The notes: generated by a model from the letters alone, not told the origin. A DNA stretch of 55,412 bases from Actinomycetota bacterium (GCA_018268415.1 JAFDWO010000118.1:1-55412), one strand, 5' to 3'. Positions 41,011-49,390 are shown, numbered from the stretch's first letter. Numbers and translations: made by a program.

Positions 41011-42518
41011 CCGCGGTCGAGGGCACCCGCGCGGTCGCGGTCGCGGCGCCGCATGACCTCGCGGTCGATGCCTCGGTCGAGGCCGTGGCGGAAGGCGGCA
41101 ACGCGCTCGACGCCGCGCTCGCGGCGGCGGCGATGCTGGTCGTCGCCTACCCGCACCAGTGCGCCCTCGGGGGCGACCTGACCGCGCTCGTCCGCGAGCC
41201 GGGCGGCGAGGTCACCGCCGTGCTCTCGCTCGGCGCCGCGCCTGCCGCCGTCGACGTCGGCGCCCTGCGCGCCGCCGGCGCGCGGATGCCGCGTGCGGGA
41301 GCGCTCGCGGTGACCGTGCCGGGGATCGTCGCCGGCTGGCTCGAGCTGAGCCGGCTGGGTGCCGCGCTGGAGCTGCGCGTGCCCCTGCTCCGTGCCGCCG
41401 CCGCGGCGGCCGACGGTGTTCCGGTCGCGCCCGGTCTGGAGCGGGCGATCGCGACCCAGGCCGACGCGGTCGCCGCCGATCCCGGTCTCCACGGCGTCTT
41501 CACCAGGGACGGCGAGCCGCTCGCCGCCGGCGACGAGCTGCGCCAGCCCGCCCTCGCGGCGACCCTGGAGCGCCTCGCCGCCGATCCCTCCCAGATCTAC
41601 GCCGGCGAGATCGGCGCGGCGCTGGTCGACTTCCTCCGCGCCGGCGGCAGCGCGATGAGCGCCGAGGACTTCGCCGCCCACGCGGCCGAGCGCCCGCGGC
41701 CGCTCACCGCGACCGAAGGTGACCGGCGCTGGTGGGCTGCGCCGCCGCCCGCCCAGGGCGCCACCGCGCTCGCCCTGCTCGGCCCGCACGATGCGCCCCT
41801 CGCCCGCGCCCAGGCCGCCCACGCCGCCCGCGACAGCTTCCTCGGCGACCCCCGCGGGGGCTCGATCGACGTTGCCGGGATGCTCGGGCCGACGGCATCG
41901 TCCGCCGCCCCATCCGCCTACGGCAGCGGCGACACCGTGGCGATCACGGCGGTCGACGACGAGGGCCGCTCGGTCACCTTGATCCAGAGCGTGTTCCAGA
42001 CCTTCGGCGCCGGGATCCTCGAGCCGCGCACCGGGATCGTCCTGCACAACCGCGGCAGCGCCTTCTCACTGGAGCCCGGCCACCCCGCCGAGATCGCGGC
42101 AGGGCGCCGGCCGCCGCACTCGCTCTGCCCGTTGTTGGGCGAGCGCGACGGGGTCCGCGCCGCGATCGGTTGCCAGGGCGGGCCTGCGCAGCCGCTGATC
42201 CTCTCGCAGGTCGCCCGCGCCGCCCTCGACCCCGCGGCCTCGCCCGCGGCCGTGCTGGCGAAGCCGCGCTGGGTGGTCGGGGCCCGGCCGATCGGCTTCG
42301 AGGCCGAGACCGTGCTCGCCGAGCCCGGTGCGGAGGAGGCGCTCGCCGCCGAGCTCGCCGCTCCCGGCGCTCCCCCGCTGGTCGTCGGCGCGCCGCGCGA
42401 GGACCGCTGTGGCCACGTCCAGGTCGCCCGCGCCCTCGCCGGCGACCGGCTGGAGGCGGCGGCCGATCCGCGTGCCGATGGTGTCGGCACCGTCACCGGA
42501 CCGGGGGCCGCCGCGTGA
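41007..42518 (+). CDS. gamma-glutamyltransferase-like Ntn hydrolase, shorter
   Basis: A 503-residue GGT-fold protein with GTG start. VEAVAEGGNALDAALAAAAM and ALGGDLTALV open it. The probable nucleophile is T310 in GSGDTVAITAVDDEGRSVTL. VFQTFGAGILEP, AAIGCQGGPAQPLILSQV and the late DRCGHVQVARAL match the small subunit. It is some 80 residues shorter than the GGT at 36107 and only distantly similar. No signal peptide is evident. It is coupled to the cyclase gene, so both may act on one N-acyl or gamma-glutamyl compound (inference). Confidence 0.85.
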   Translation: MTAVEGTRAVAVAAPHDLAVDASVEAVAEGGNALDAALAAAAMLVVAYPHQCALGGDLTALVREPGGEVTAVLSLGAAPAAVDVGALRAAGARMPRAGALAVTVPGIVAGWLELSRLGAALELRVPLLRAAAAAADGVPVAPGLERAIATQADAVAADPGLHGVFTRDGEPLAAGDELRQPALAATLERLAADPSQIYAGEIGAALVDFLRAGGSAMSAEDFAAHAAERPRPLTATEGDRRWWAAPPPAQGATALALLGPHDAPLARAQAAHAARDSFLGDPRGGSIDVAGMLGPTASSAAPSAYGSGDTVAITAVDDEGRSVTLIQSVFQTFGAGILEPRTGIVLHNRGSAFSLEPGHPAEIAAGRRPPHSLCPLLGERDGVRAAIGCQGGPAQPLILSQVARAALDPAASPAAVLAKPRWVVGARPIGFEAETVLAEPGAEEALAAELAAPGAPPLVVGAPREDRCGHVQVARALAGDRLEAAADPRADGVGTVTGPGAAA

Positions 42519-42585
42519 TTCGAGCCTGGGAGATCAGGATGCACACGTCAACCGCCGCTGGTGCGGCGAGGGAGAGGAGCCTCAG

Positions 42586-43197
42586 ATGTCAGAGCTGATC
42601 GTGGGACGACCGGTGGTGATCGCGGTCGATCCCCAGGAAGGCGGATCGCAGCCCGGCGGCGGCATCCCCGCCGACATGCCGGGCCGCGCCGAGCGCAGCG
42701 CGCGGATGATCCGCATCGTCGACCGCGCCCGCGAGCTGGGCGTGCCGGTCGTCTTCATCCAGGAGGTCCACAAGCGCGACATGGTCGACATCGGTCGCGA
42801 GCTGGAAGGCGCCGAGGGCCCGCACTGCATCGAAGACGACCCGAAAAACGGCTTCATCGACGGGCTCGACCCGCGCCCCGAGGAGTTCCACATCAGGAAG
42901 CGCCGTTACTCGGCCTTCTTCGGCACCGAGCTGGAGATCGTCCTGAAGGCCTACGGGGCCGGGACCGTGATCCTCTTCGGCGGGCTGACCGACGTCTGCG
43001 TCCACTACACGGCGGTCGACGCCCACCAGCACGATTACCGGGTGCGGGTCGCCACCGACGCCGTCGGTGGCTCCACGCAGCGGGCCCACGACGCGGCCCT
43101 GGAGGCGATCGAGTATCTGCAGAGCGATGCCCTCGCGACCACCGACGAGCTGATCGCGGCGATGGAGAGGGCGGCGGCGGAGGCGGCGGCCGCGTGA
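42586..43197 (+). CDS. isochorismatase-family amidohydrolase
   Basis: A 203-residue cysteine hydrolase. The triad is D15 (VIAVDPQ), K105 (HIRKRRYSAF) and C138 (GGLTDVCVHYT). ATG 42586 follows GGGAGAGGAGCC. Relatives include N-carbamoylsarcosine amidase, biuret hydrolase and nicotinamidase. With sarcosine oxidase and creatinase-fold genes near, carbamoylsarcosine or a ureide is a reasonable guess but unproven. It ends an apparent three-gene operon from 39727. Confidence 0.9.
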   Translation: MSELIVGRPVVIAVDPQEGGSQPGGGIPADMPGRAERSARMIRIVDRARELGVPVVFIQEVHKRDMVDIGRELEGAEGPHCIEDDPKNGFIDGLDPRPEEFHIRKRRYSAFFGTELEIVLKAYGAGTVILFGGLTDVCVHYTAVDAHQHDYRVRVATDAVGGSTQRAHDAALEAIEYLQSDALATTDELIAAMERAAAEAAAA

Positions 43198-43233
43198 GGC
43201 CGTCGCGGAGCACCCCGAGCCGGAGGGACGCTT

Positions 43234-43260
43234 GTATCCATTATGATCCGAAAGGGATGC
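43234..43260. promoter_or_regulatory. paired boxes, locus 10 (pca operon)
   Basis: GTATCC at 43234 and GGATGC at 43255, 21 bp apart, 50 bp before the phosphotriesterase GTG. TATGAT (43242-43247) lies between them. Confidence 0.65.
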
Positions 43261-43309
43261 AATCTGTCCGTTCATTCGCGACCGCGACACTGGGAGAGGA
43301 AGAGAGTCG

Positions 43310-44323
43310 GTGACGAAAACCGTTGAATCGGTCACCGGGCCAATCGGCCCCGACGACCTTGGGGTGACGCTTCCCCACGAGCACGTCTTCATCAACATGA
43401 CGCCGACCGAGCCTCGCGACGGCTACATGACGATCTGGGAGGAGCGGGTCGCCGACGTCGAGAAGTTCAAGGCGGCCGGCGGGAAGACCATCTTCGACGT
43501 CACCAACGCCGAGCTCAGCGATTACGCGGCGCCGGTCTACTTCGACAAGGACCCGGCGCACGCGGTGAAAAACCCGATCACCGGATCGCGGTCGGTGGCC
43601 AACGTCTTGGCGACCAAGGCGGTCGCCGAAGAGACCGGGGTCAACGTGATCCTCGGCGTCGGCCACTATTTCGATCACTACTTCGACGTCGACTGGTTCG
43701 AACGGAACTCGACCGACCAGATCGCCGAGTACCTCGTCGCCGACCTCGAGGGCGAAATCCCGGGGACCGGGGTGCGGGCCGGGTTCATCGGCGAGGTCGC
43801 CTCCGACCTGCCCTACATCACCGCCCGCGAGGAGCGCTCGTTCCGGGCCTCCGGCCGCGCCGCCGCGCGCACCGGCGCGATGGTCAGCACGCACGCACCG
43901 AGCTTCCCGACCGGGGAGACGCAGATCGACATCCTCACCGCCGAGGGGGTCGAACCGGAGCGGATCGTGATCGGCCATACCGACACGGTGAAGAGCCTGG
44001 ACTACTCCGTCGACCTGCTGAAGCGCGGCGTCTACATCCAGTACGACTGCATGATGGCGGTGAAGTCCGGCGGCCAGATCGCCGAGAACGAGCTGCAGCG
44101 CCGGATCTCCTACATCCGCGATCTGGTGGAGATGGGGTACGGCGAGCGGATCCTGCTCTCCCAGGACGTCAGCCAGCGCTCCCACCAGGCGTCACACGGA
44201 GGGCCGGGGCTCACCTTCCTCTTCGAGGAGTTCGCCGAGGCCGCGACGGCGGCGGGCATCGAACCGGACGTCCTCCGGATGATGAACACCGACAACCCGC
44301 GCCGAGCGCTGTTCGGCGCCTGA
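43310..44323 (+). CDS. phosphotriesterase-family hydrolase, intact metal site
   Basis: A 337-residue amidohydrolase-superfamily protein. Ligands are present: TLPHEHVF (H-x-H), FIGEVAS (Glu bridging position), VSTHAPSF and VIGHTDTV (two His) and LSQDVSQ (Asp). Family members are lactonases or esterases as often as phosphotriesterases. GTG 43310 follows GAGAGGAAGAGAG. It leads the protocatechuate operon, with pcaH starting 4 bp after its stop, so it probably releases an aromatic acid from a precursor (inference). Confidence 0.88.
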   Translation: MTKTVESVTGPIGPDDLGVTLPHEHVFINMTPTEPRDGYMTIWEERVADVEKFKAAGGKTIFDVTNAELSDYAAPVYFDKDPAHAVKNPITGSRSVANVLATKAVAEETGVNVILGVGHYFDHYFDVDWFERNSTDQIAEYLVADLEGEIPGTGVRAGFIGEVASDLPYITAREERSFRASGRAAARTGAMVSTHAPSFPTGETQIDILTAEGVEPERIVIGHTDTVKSLDYSVDLLKRGVYIQYDCMMAVKSGGQIAENELQRRISYIRDLVEMGYGERILLSQDVSQRSHQASHGGPGLTFLFEEFAEAATAAGIEPDVLRMMNTDNPRRALFGA

Positions 44324-44327
44324 GACG

Positions 44328-45161
44328 ATGTCCCCGCGGGAGTCGGCAGTCGAGGGCGAGGGCCGGAACGTGAAGCATCACCGCTACGAGGTCGAGCGGA
44401 AGGCGGAGCTGGGGAAGACCTCGCCGCTGTGGGCCGGTCCCGGCCAGGGTCTGGTCCTCGCCGGCTATCGGCGCGACCACGAGAAGGTCGACCCGCCCTA
44501 CGACTTCCCCGCCTACCGCGGCACGATCCTGCGCCACCCGAAGCGGCCGCTGGCGCCGATCCCCGACGCGCTCGGCGAGGTGACCGGGCCGCTGCTCGGT
44601 GAGGACCGCGTCGGCGAGGCCGACTTCGACCTGACGGTCGGGCTCGGCGGCGAGCCGCAGGGTCAGAAGATGGTCCTCCACGGTCGCGTCACCGACGGCG
44701 ACGGGCGGCCGATCCGGGGCACCCTGGTGGAGATCTGGCAGGCAAATGCCGCGGGCCGTTACTGGCACGCCTGGGACAACCACCCGGCGCCGCTCGACCC
44801 CCACTTCGAGGGCGTCGGCCGTTGCCTCACCGACGACGAGGGGCGTTACCGCTTCATCACGATCAAACCCGGCTCCTACCCGTGGGGCAACCACTACAAC
44901 GCCTGGCGCCCCGCCCATATCCACCTCTCGCTCTTCGGCCGTGCCTTCGCCCAGCGGCTGGTGACGCAGATGTACTTTCCGGGCGACCCGATGTTCGACC
45001 ACGATCCGATCTTCAACTCGGTCCGCGAGCCGGAGGACCGGGCGCGGCTGATCTCGACCTTCGACTGGGAGGCGACGACGCCCGAATGGGCGCTCGGTTA
45101 TCGCTTCGACGTCGTCCTGCGCGGGCGCGAGGCGACCCCCTTCGAGGAGGTGAAGTCGTGA
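44328..45161 (+). CDS. pcaH: protocatechuate 3,4-dioxygenase beta subunit
   Basis: A 277-residue intradiol dioxygenase that carries the ferric iron. Tyrosine ligands lie in AAGRYWHAWDNHP and SYPWGNHYNAW, and both His ligands in RPAHIHLSLFG. The N-terminal part (LVLAGYRRDHEKVDPPYDFP then YRGTILRHPKRPL) is the usual PcaH signature. With PcaG it cleaves protocatechuate to 3-carboxy-cis,cis-muconate. ATG 44328; it overlaps pcaG by 4 bp. Confidence 0.93.
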   Translation: MSPRESAVEGEGRNVKHHRYEVERKAELGKTSPLWAGPGQGLVLAGYRRDHEKVDPPYDFPAYRGTILRHPKRPLAPIPDALGEVTGPLLGEDRVGEADFDLTVGLGGEPQGQKMVLHGRVTDGDGRPIRGTLVEIWQANAAGRYWHAWDNHPAPLDPHFEGVGRCLTDDEGRYRFITIKPGSYPWGNHYNAWRPAHIHLSLFGRAFAQRLVTQMYFPGDPMFDHDPIFNSVREPEDRARLISTFDWEATTPEWALGYRFDVVLRGREATPFEEVKS

Positions 45162-45781
45162 GCGGGGTCGGCGGGATGACCCCTTCCCTCACGAACAGCG
45201 GGGAGGTTCGTTCAGGGGTCACCCCGCCGACCCCTTCGCAGACCGTCGGGCCCTACTACAGCTTCGGACTGGAATGGGAGGACGGCCCGTTTGCGGTCCC
45301 GGAGGGGACCGCGGGGGCGATCCGGGTCGGTGGACGGCTGCTCGACGGGGCCGGGAACCCGGTCCCCGACGGGCTGATCGAGACCTGGCAGGCCGACCCC
45401 GCCGGCCGCTTCGCCCACCCCGACGACCCGCGCGGCGCGGTCGCCTGGGAGGGCTTCCGCGGGTTTGCGCGCTCGCCTACCGACGGCGACGGCAACTGGT
45501 CGGTCCTGACCCTGAAGCCGGGGGCGATCCCGGGTCCCGGGGAGAGCGTCCAGGCGCCGCACCTCGCCGTCTCGGTCTTCGCCCGCGGCCTCCTGTCGCG
45601 GCTGGTCACGCGGATCTACTTCGGCGACGAGGAGGCCGCCAACGGCGCCGATCCGGTGCTCGGGAGCCTGCGCGGCGGGGAGGAGGAACGCGCGACGCTG
45701 ATCGCGGCGCCGGTCGAGGGCGGGTACCGTCTCGACATCCACCTCCAGGGCCCCGATGAGACTGTTTTCTTCGCCATCTGA
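45158..45781 (+). CDS. pcaG: protocatechuate 3,4-dioxygenase alpha subunit
   Basis: A 207-residue alpha subunit: PTPSQTVGPYYSFGLEW, LIETWQADPAGRFAHP and a degenerate iron site (APHLAVSVFARGLLSRLVTR), as is normal for PcaG. Residues about 3-26 come from a long palindrome (45164-45234) that precedes the conserved PTPSQT start. The native start may therefore have been displaced, or an inserted element may have been adopted as N-terminus. GTG start inside the pcaH stop. Its 3' end overlaps pcaB by 26 bp. Confidence 0.9.
   Translation: MSGVGGMTPSLTNSGEVRSGVTPPTPSQTVGPYYSFGLEWEDGPFAVPEGTAGAIRVGGRLLDGAGNPVPDGLIETWQADPAGRFAHPDDPRGAVAWEGFRGFARSPTDGDGNWSVLTLKPGAIPGPGESVQAPHLAVSVFARGLLSRLVTRIYFGDEEAANGADPVLGSLRGGEEERATLIAAPVEGGYRLDIHLQGPDETVFFAI
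45164..45234. repeat. in-frame palindromic element, family B, copy 2
   Basis: 21-bp arms (45164-45184 and 45214-45234; GGGGTCGGCGGG and CCCGCCGACCCC at the ends) pair at 20 of 21 positions. The core TCACGAAC ... GGGGAGGTTCGTTCAGGG is the reverse complement of the element in dmfA2. It is translated in frame in pcaG as roughly MTPSLTNSGEVRSGVT. Confidence 0.88.
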
Positions 45782-47306
45782 GGTCGGCGCGCGGACGGGC
45801 GACGGCGCCTGGCTCGAGGCGATGCTCGACTTCGAGGCCGCGCTGGCGGGAGCGCTCGCCGACGTGGGCCTGGCGGACGCCGCGGTGGCGGACGAGATCG
45901 CCGCCGTGTGCGCGGCGGGCGATCTGGCGGCCGCGACCGGCCCGGACCGGCCGGGGGGCGGCGACGCGGGCGGCGGTTCGGCGCCCGGATCGACGCCCGG
46001 CGGCTGGGACCTCGACGCGCTCGGCGCCGGCACGGCGCGCGACGGGACGCCGATTCCGGCGCTGCTCGCGCAGCTGCGGCCGCGACTCTCGGCCGCGGCG
46101 CGGGCGGTCCTCCATCGTGGGGCGACCAGCCAGGACGTCGTCGACACCGCCGCGATGCTGGTCGCGAGGCGGGCGCTGGTGCCGCTGCTCGCCGACCTCG
46201 ACGCGGCCGCCGACGCCGCGGCGGGCCTGGCCGACCGCCATCGCGACGACCTCGCGGCGGGCCGGACCCTTCTCCAACAGGCCCTGCCGATCACCTTCGG
46301 CATGCGGGCCGCGAACTGGCTTGGCGGCCTCGACGACGCCGTGGCCCGCCTGACCGCGATCCGCGACGAACGTCTCGCCATCCAGCTCGGCGGGGCGGCC
46401 GGAAGCCTGGCGTCGCTCGGCGGCCACGGCATCGCCGTCGCCGAGGCCCTCGCCCGTCGCCTCGGGCTGCCCGCGCCGCCCGTCCCCTGGCAGACGAACC
46501 GGTCCCGCGTGGTCGAGCTCGCCGCGGCCATCGGCCAGGCGGCGGGGGCGGCGGGGAAGGTCGGGACCGACGTCGTCCTGCTCGCCCAGACCGAGGTCGG
46601 CGAGGTGGCCGAGGGCGGGGGAGGCGGCGGCTCCTCGACCCTCCCGCACAAGCGCAACCCGACCGCGGCGGTGACCGCGGTTGCCGTCGCCCGCCGCACC
46701 CCGGGACTGGTGGCCACGCTGCTCGCCGCGATGTCCGCGGAGGAGGAGCGCGCGGCGGGCGCCTGGCAGGCGGAGGCCGAGACCCTGGACGAGCTGCTGG
46801 GCCTGGCCGGCCAGGGCGTCGCCGCGGTGCGCGCGCTGCTCGAGGGCCTCGAGGTCTTCCCCGACCGTATGCGCGCCAACCTCGACCTCACCGACGGTTT
46901 GATCATGAGTGAGTCCCTGGCGAGCGCCCTCGCCGCCGAGCTGGGCCGGGCGCGCGCCCAGGAGCTGGTCGGCGAGGCCGCGCGCGTGGCGGTCGCTGCC
47001 GACGCGTCCGCTCGCCGTGTGGCCGATGCGAGCGCATCCACCGAGGCCGCGCGCCGCGCGGTCGCTGCGGGTGCGTCCTCCCGGTCCGCCGGGAGCGCAG
47101 GGGGGTCCGCCGCAGGCGCGTCCGCTGGGTCCGCCGCCGCATCGTTCGCCGCAGCCGCGGCCGAATCGCCGGAGATCGTCGCGGCCCTCGGCACCGCCGG
47201 CATCGTCGCGGCGCTCGACCCGTCCGCCTACCTCGGCGCCACCGGCGCGCTGATCGACCGCGCCCTCGCCGCCCATCGCGCCAGGGTGGGGGCGACCCCG
47301 CGTTGA
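45756..47306 (+). CDS. pcaB: 3-carboxy-cis,cis-muconate cycloisomerase
   Basis: A 516-residue fumarase/aspartase-superfamily enzyme that makes gamma-carboxymuconolactone. The signature GSSTLPHKRNPTAAV is intact, as are GATSQDVVDTAAML and LLQQALPITFGMRAANW. Two low-complexity stretches are odd: Gly/Pro-rich at about 66-84, and an Ala/Ser-rich block of about 55 residues near 418-472 that pushes the protein past the usual length of about 450. ATG 45756 lies inside pcaG. Confidence 0.92.
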   Translation: MRLFSSPSEVGARTGDGAWLEAMLDFEAALAGALADVGLADAAVADEIAAVCAAGDLAAATGPDRPGGGDAGGGSAPGSTPGGWDLDALGAGTARDGTPIPALLAQLRPRLSAAARAVLHRGATSQDVVDTAAMLVARRALVPLLADLDAAADAAAGLADRHRDDLAAGRTLLQQALPITFGMRAANWLGGLDDAVARLTAIRDERLAIQLGGAAGSLASLGGHGIAVAEALARRLGLPAPPVPWQTNRSRVVELAAAIGQAAGAAGKVGTDVVLLAQTEVGEVAEGGGGGGSSTLPHKRNPTAAVTAVAVARRTPGLVATLLAAMSAEEERAAGAWQAEAETLDELLGLAGQGVAAVRALLEGLEVFPDRMRANLDLTDGLIMSESLASALAAELGRARAQELVGEAARVAVAADASARRVADASASTEAARRAVAAGASSRSAGSAGGSAAGASAGSAAASFAAAAAESPEIVAALGTAGIVAALDPSAYLGATGALIDRALAAHRARVGATPR

Positions 47307-47349
47307 GCGTCGCCCGCCCCAACCATCGCCACCCGACCGGAGGTCCCGC

Positions 47350-48525
47350 TTGACCGTCACCCTCGCCCACCGCGTCGAAGGCCCCGCCGACGCCCCGGTT
47401 CTCGTCCTGCTCAGCTCGCTCGGGACCGATATGGGGATGTGGGCGCCGCAGGCGGAGGCGCTCCGTGACGAGTTCCGTCTGGTCCGTTGTGACACCCGTG
47501 GCCACGGCGGCTCGGCGATGGCCCCGCCGCCCTGGACGCTCGCCGACCTCGGCGGCGATGTCCTCGCCCTCCTCGACTCGCTCGGGATCGCCCGGGCGAG
47601 CTTCGCCGGCGTCTCGCTCGGCGGGTCGATCGCGATCTGGATCGCCGCCCACGCGCCGGAGCGGGTCGAGCGCCTGATCCCCTGCTTCACCTCCGCGTAC
47701 TTCGGGCCGCCGAACCCCTGGCTCGAGCGCGCGGCGACGGTCCGCGAGGAGGGGGTCGAGGCGGTGGTCGACGCCGTGCTCGACCGCTGGTTCACCGACC
47801 GCGTCGACCCCGATCTGCGCGCCCGGATGCGGAAGATGATGGTCGGTGTCCCGCGCGAGGGCTACGCCGCCGCGACCGAGGTCGTCGCCCACCTCGACCT
47901 GCGTGAGGACCTCGCCCGGATCACCGTCCCGACCCTGGTCCTCGCCGGCGGCGAGGACCCCGCCTGTCCGCCGCCCGTGGGCCGCGCCCTCGCCGAAGGC
48001 ATCCCGGGCGCCGAGCTGACCGTCCTCGAGGGCGCCGCCCACCTCGGCAACCTCGAGCGCCCCGCCCCCTTCACCGCCCTCCTCCGCAACCACCTCGGTG
48101 TTGATGGGCCGAAAACTCAAGATCCTCTTGAGTTTTCGGCCCATCAACGTGGGCGTCATGAGAAAGGCATGAAGGTGCGGCGGGAAGTGTTGGGGGATGC
48201 GCACGTCGACCGGGCGGAGGCGCGGAAGGACGCGTTCACGGAGGACTTCCAGGACTTCATCACCCGCTATGCCTGGGGTGAGATCTGGGACCGACCCGGC
48301 CTCGACCGCCGCGCCCGCAGCGTCGCCACCCTCGCCGCCCTGATCTCCCTCCGCGCCGAGAACGAGATCGCGATGCACGTCCGCGCCGCCCTCCGCAACG
48401 GCCTGACCCCGGACGAGATCAAGGAGGTCATCCTCCACACCGCCATCTACGCCGGCCTCCCCGCTGCCAACGCCGCCTTCGCGATCGCCCAAGAGGTGAT
48501 CGCGGAAGGCGACGCACCCGCCTGA
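47350..48525 (+). CDS. pcaL: 3-oxoadipate enol-lactonase / 4-carboxymuconolactone decarboxylase fusion
   Basis: A 391-residue two-domain protein. Residues 1-250 are an alpha/beta hydrolase (nucleophile in GVSLGGS, Asp in GGEDPAC, His in GAAHLGN), equal to PcaD. Residues about 270-385 are PcaC (KGMKVRREVLGDAHVDRA, ending in VILHTAIYAGLPAANAAFA). Such PcaL fusions are known in Rhodococcus and Streptomyces. Here the linker (VDGPKTQDPLEFSAHQ) is encoded exactly by a family A hairpin that elsewhere lies between genes. TTG start after GGAGG. It ends the pca operon. Confidence 0.92.
   Translation: MTVTLAHRVEGPADAPVLVLLSSLGTDMGMWAPQAEALRDEFRLVRCDTRGHGGSAMAPPPWTLADLGGDVLALLDSLGIARASFAGVSLGGSIAIWIAAHAPERVERLIPCFTSAYFGPPNPWLERAATVREEGVEAVVDAVLDRWFTDRVDPDLRARMRKMMVGVPREGYAAATEVVAHLDLREDLARITVPTLVLAGGEDPACPPPVGRALAEGIPGAELTVLEGAAHLGNLERPAPFTALLRNHLGVDGPKTQDPLEFSAHQRGRHEKGMKVRREVLGDAHVDRAEARKDAFTEDFQDFITRYAWGEIWDRPGLDRRARSVATLAALISLRAENEIAMHVRAALRNGLTPDEIKEVILHTAIYAGLPAANAAFAIAQEVIAEGDAPA
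48099..48148. repeat. hairpin element, family A, copy 3, inside pcaL
   Basis: The same TGTTGATGGGCCGAAAACTC stem as the intergenic copies, here 50 bp inside the pcaL frame between the PcaD and PcaC domains, without a stop codon. It is almost identical to the 16661 copy except in the loop. Confidence 0.9.
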
Positions 48526-49040
48526 GGGGGCGTGGGGGCGCCTCGCGGCGTCCTCGGTCGCTCGCCTCGGGTCACGCACCGGTGTGCGCTCCCCTCGCCT
48601 CGCCTCCCTGCGTGCTTGCGAGGCCGGCCCACGCCGCCTCAGGGCGCACGAACTCCCAGGAAGGCTCACGGAAGGGAAGAGAGGTCACGCTTCCGTGCAT
48701 CCCTCCGTCCCGGGAGATCGCCCCGCTGTTCCTTATGGTCCCCACGGGACCATAAGGAACAGCGGGAGGGGGATGGGGCCCCGCCCCCCGACCCGTGCAG
48801 GGCGGCCCGTCACAACGCGTTCGCACTTTGCCGTAACCGATACGCCAAGTGTGAACTCACCGTGACGGGATCCGCACGGCGCGCGGAACCGTCACGCCTC
48901 CCCCGCGACTTCGTGCCGAGCTCAGCCTTCGTGCCGAGCTCACGCCTTCGTGCCGAGGGTCACGACTTCGCGCCTGGACACAGTCCTCTCCGTGACTCCC
49001 CCATCGGCCGCGCGGCGACAGCGCCCTCGCCCTTGCCACC
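48526..49040. repeat. repeat island R5
   Basis: Contains palindrome 48722-48766 (CCGCTGTTCCTTATGGTCCC arms, the same as in R4 and R2) and a tandem of CTTCGTGCCGAGCTCA-type units (18-20 bp, three copies, about 48909-48970). Frames open here look non-coding. It separates pcaL from the second tatA. Confidence 0.78.
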
Positions 49041-49041
49041 C

Positions 49042-49068
49042 GAATCCGATGTTGTTACCTTTGGATCC
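49042..49068. promoter_or_regulatory. paired boxes, locus 11 (second tatA)
   Basis: GAATCC at 49042 and GGATCC at 49063, 21 bp apart; TACCTT precedes the second box, and the tatA ATG is 3 bp after it, suggesting a leaderless mRNA. Confidence 0.65.
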
Positions 49069-49071
49069 ACG

Positions 49072-49275
49072 ATGAGCATCGGACCACTTGAGATCGGCAT
49101 CCTCCTTGTCATCGTCCTGCTGCTGTTCGGGGCGAAGCGGATTCCGGAGGTCGGCAGCTCGCTCGGCAAAGGGATCCGGGACTTCGGTCGCGGGATCAAA
49201 GGCGAAGACGACGAGGCACCGGAGATCGATGCCCCGCCGACCGACGGGTCCGCCTCCCGTCCGTCCTCGCACTAG
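49072..49275 (+). CDS. tatA: TatA/TatE-family protein, second copy
   Basis: A complete 67-residue TatA. The short N-terminus MSIGPLEIG is followed by the helix ILLVIVLLLF, the hinge GAKRIPEVGSSLGKGIRDFG and an acidic Ser/Pro-rich tail. It has no ribosome site and sits immediately after a GGATCC box. Together with the fragment at 1-107, both tatA genes in the window have paired boxes, so export capacity may be tuned with the catabolic genes (inference). Confidence 0.88.
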   Translation: MSIGPLEIGILLVIVLLLFGAKRIPEVGSSLGKGIRDFGRGIKGEDDEAPEIDAPPTDGSASRPSSH

Positions 49276-49390
49276 CTCCTTCTCGTAGCGCGCGATGATC
49301 GGCCGTCGGGCCGGGCGCCCGGGCGGGCGCGGAATCCGCCTGCGGGGGCGACCCCTGGGGCAGGCTCCACCGCCTGCGTCCACCCGCGTT
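49276..49390. other. intergenic, nothing recognised
   Basis: GC-rich spacer between tatA and the ALDH operon. No gene, palindrome or repeat module from the islands is seen. Confidence 0.5.

Noticed and set aside
9477..48148. Family A hairpins as ordinary intrinsic terminators.
   Set aside because: There is no T-tract after the stem, and one copy is read through inside pcaL; I list them as repeats with unknown effect.
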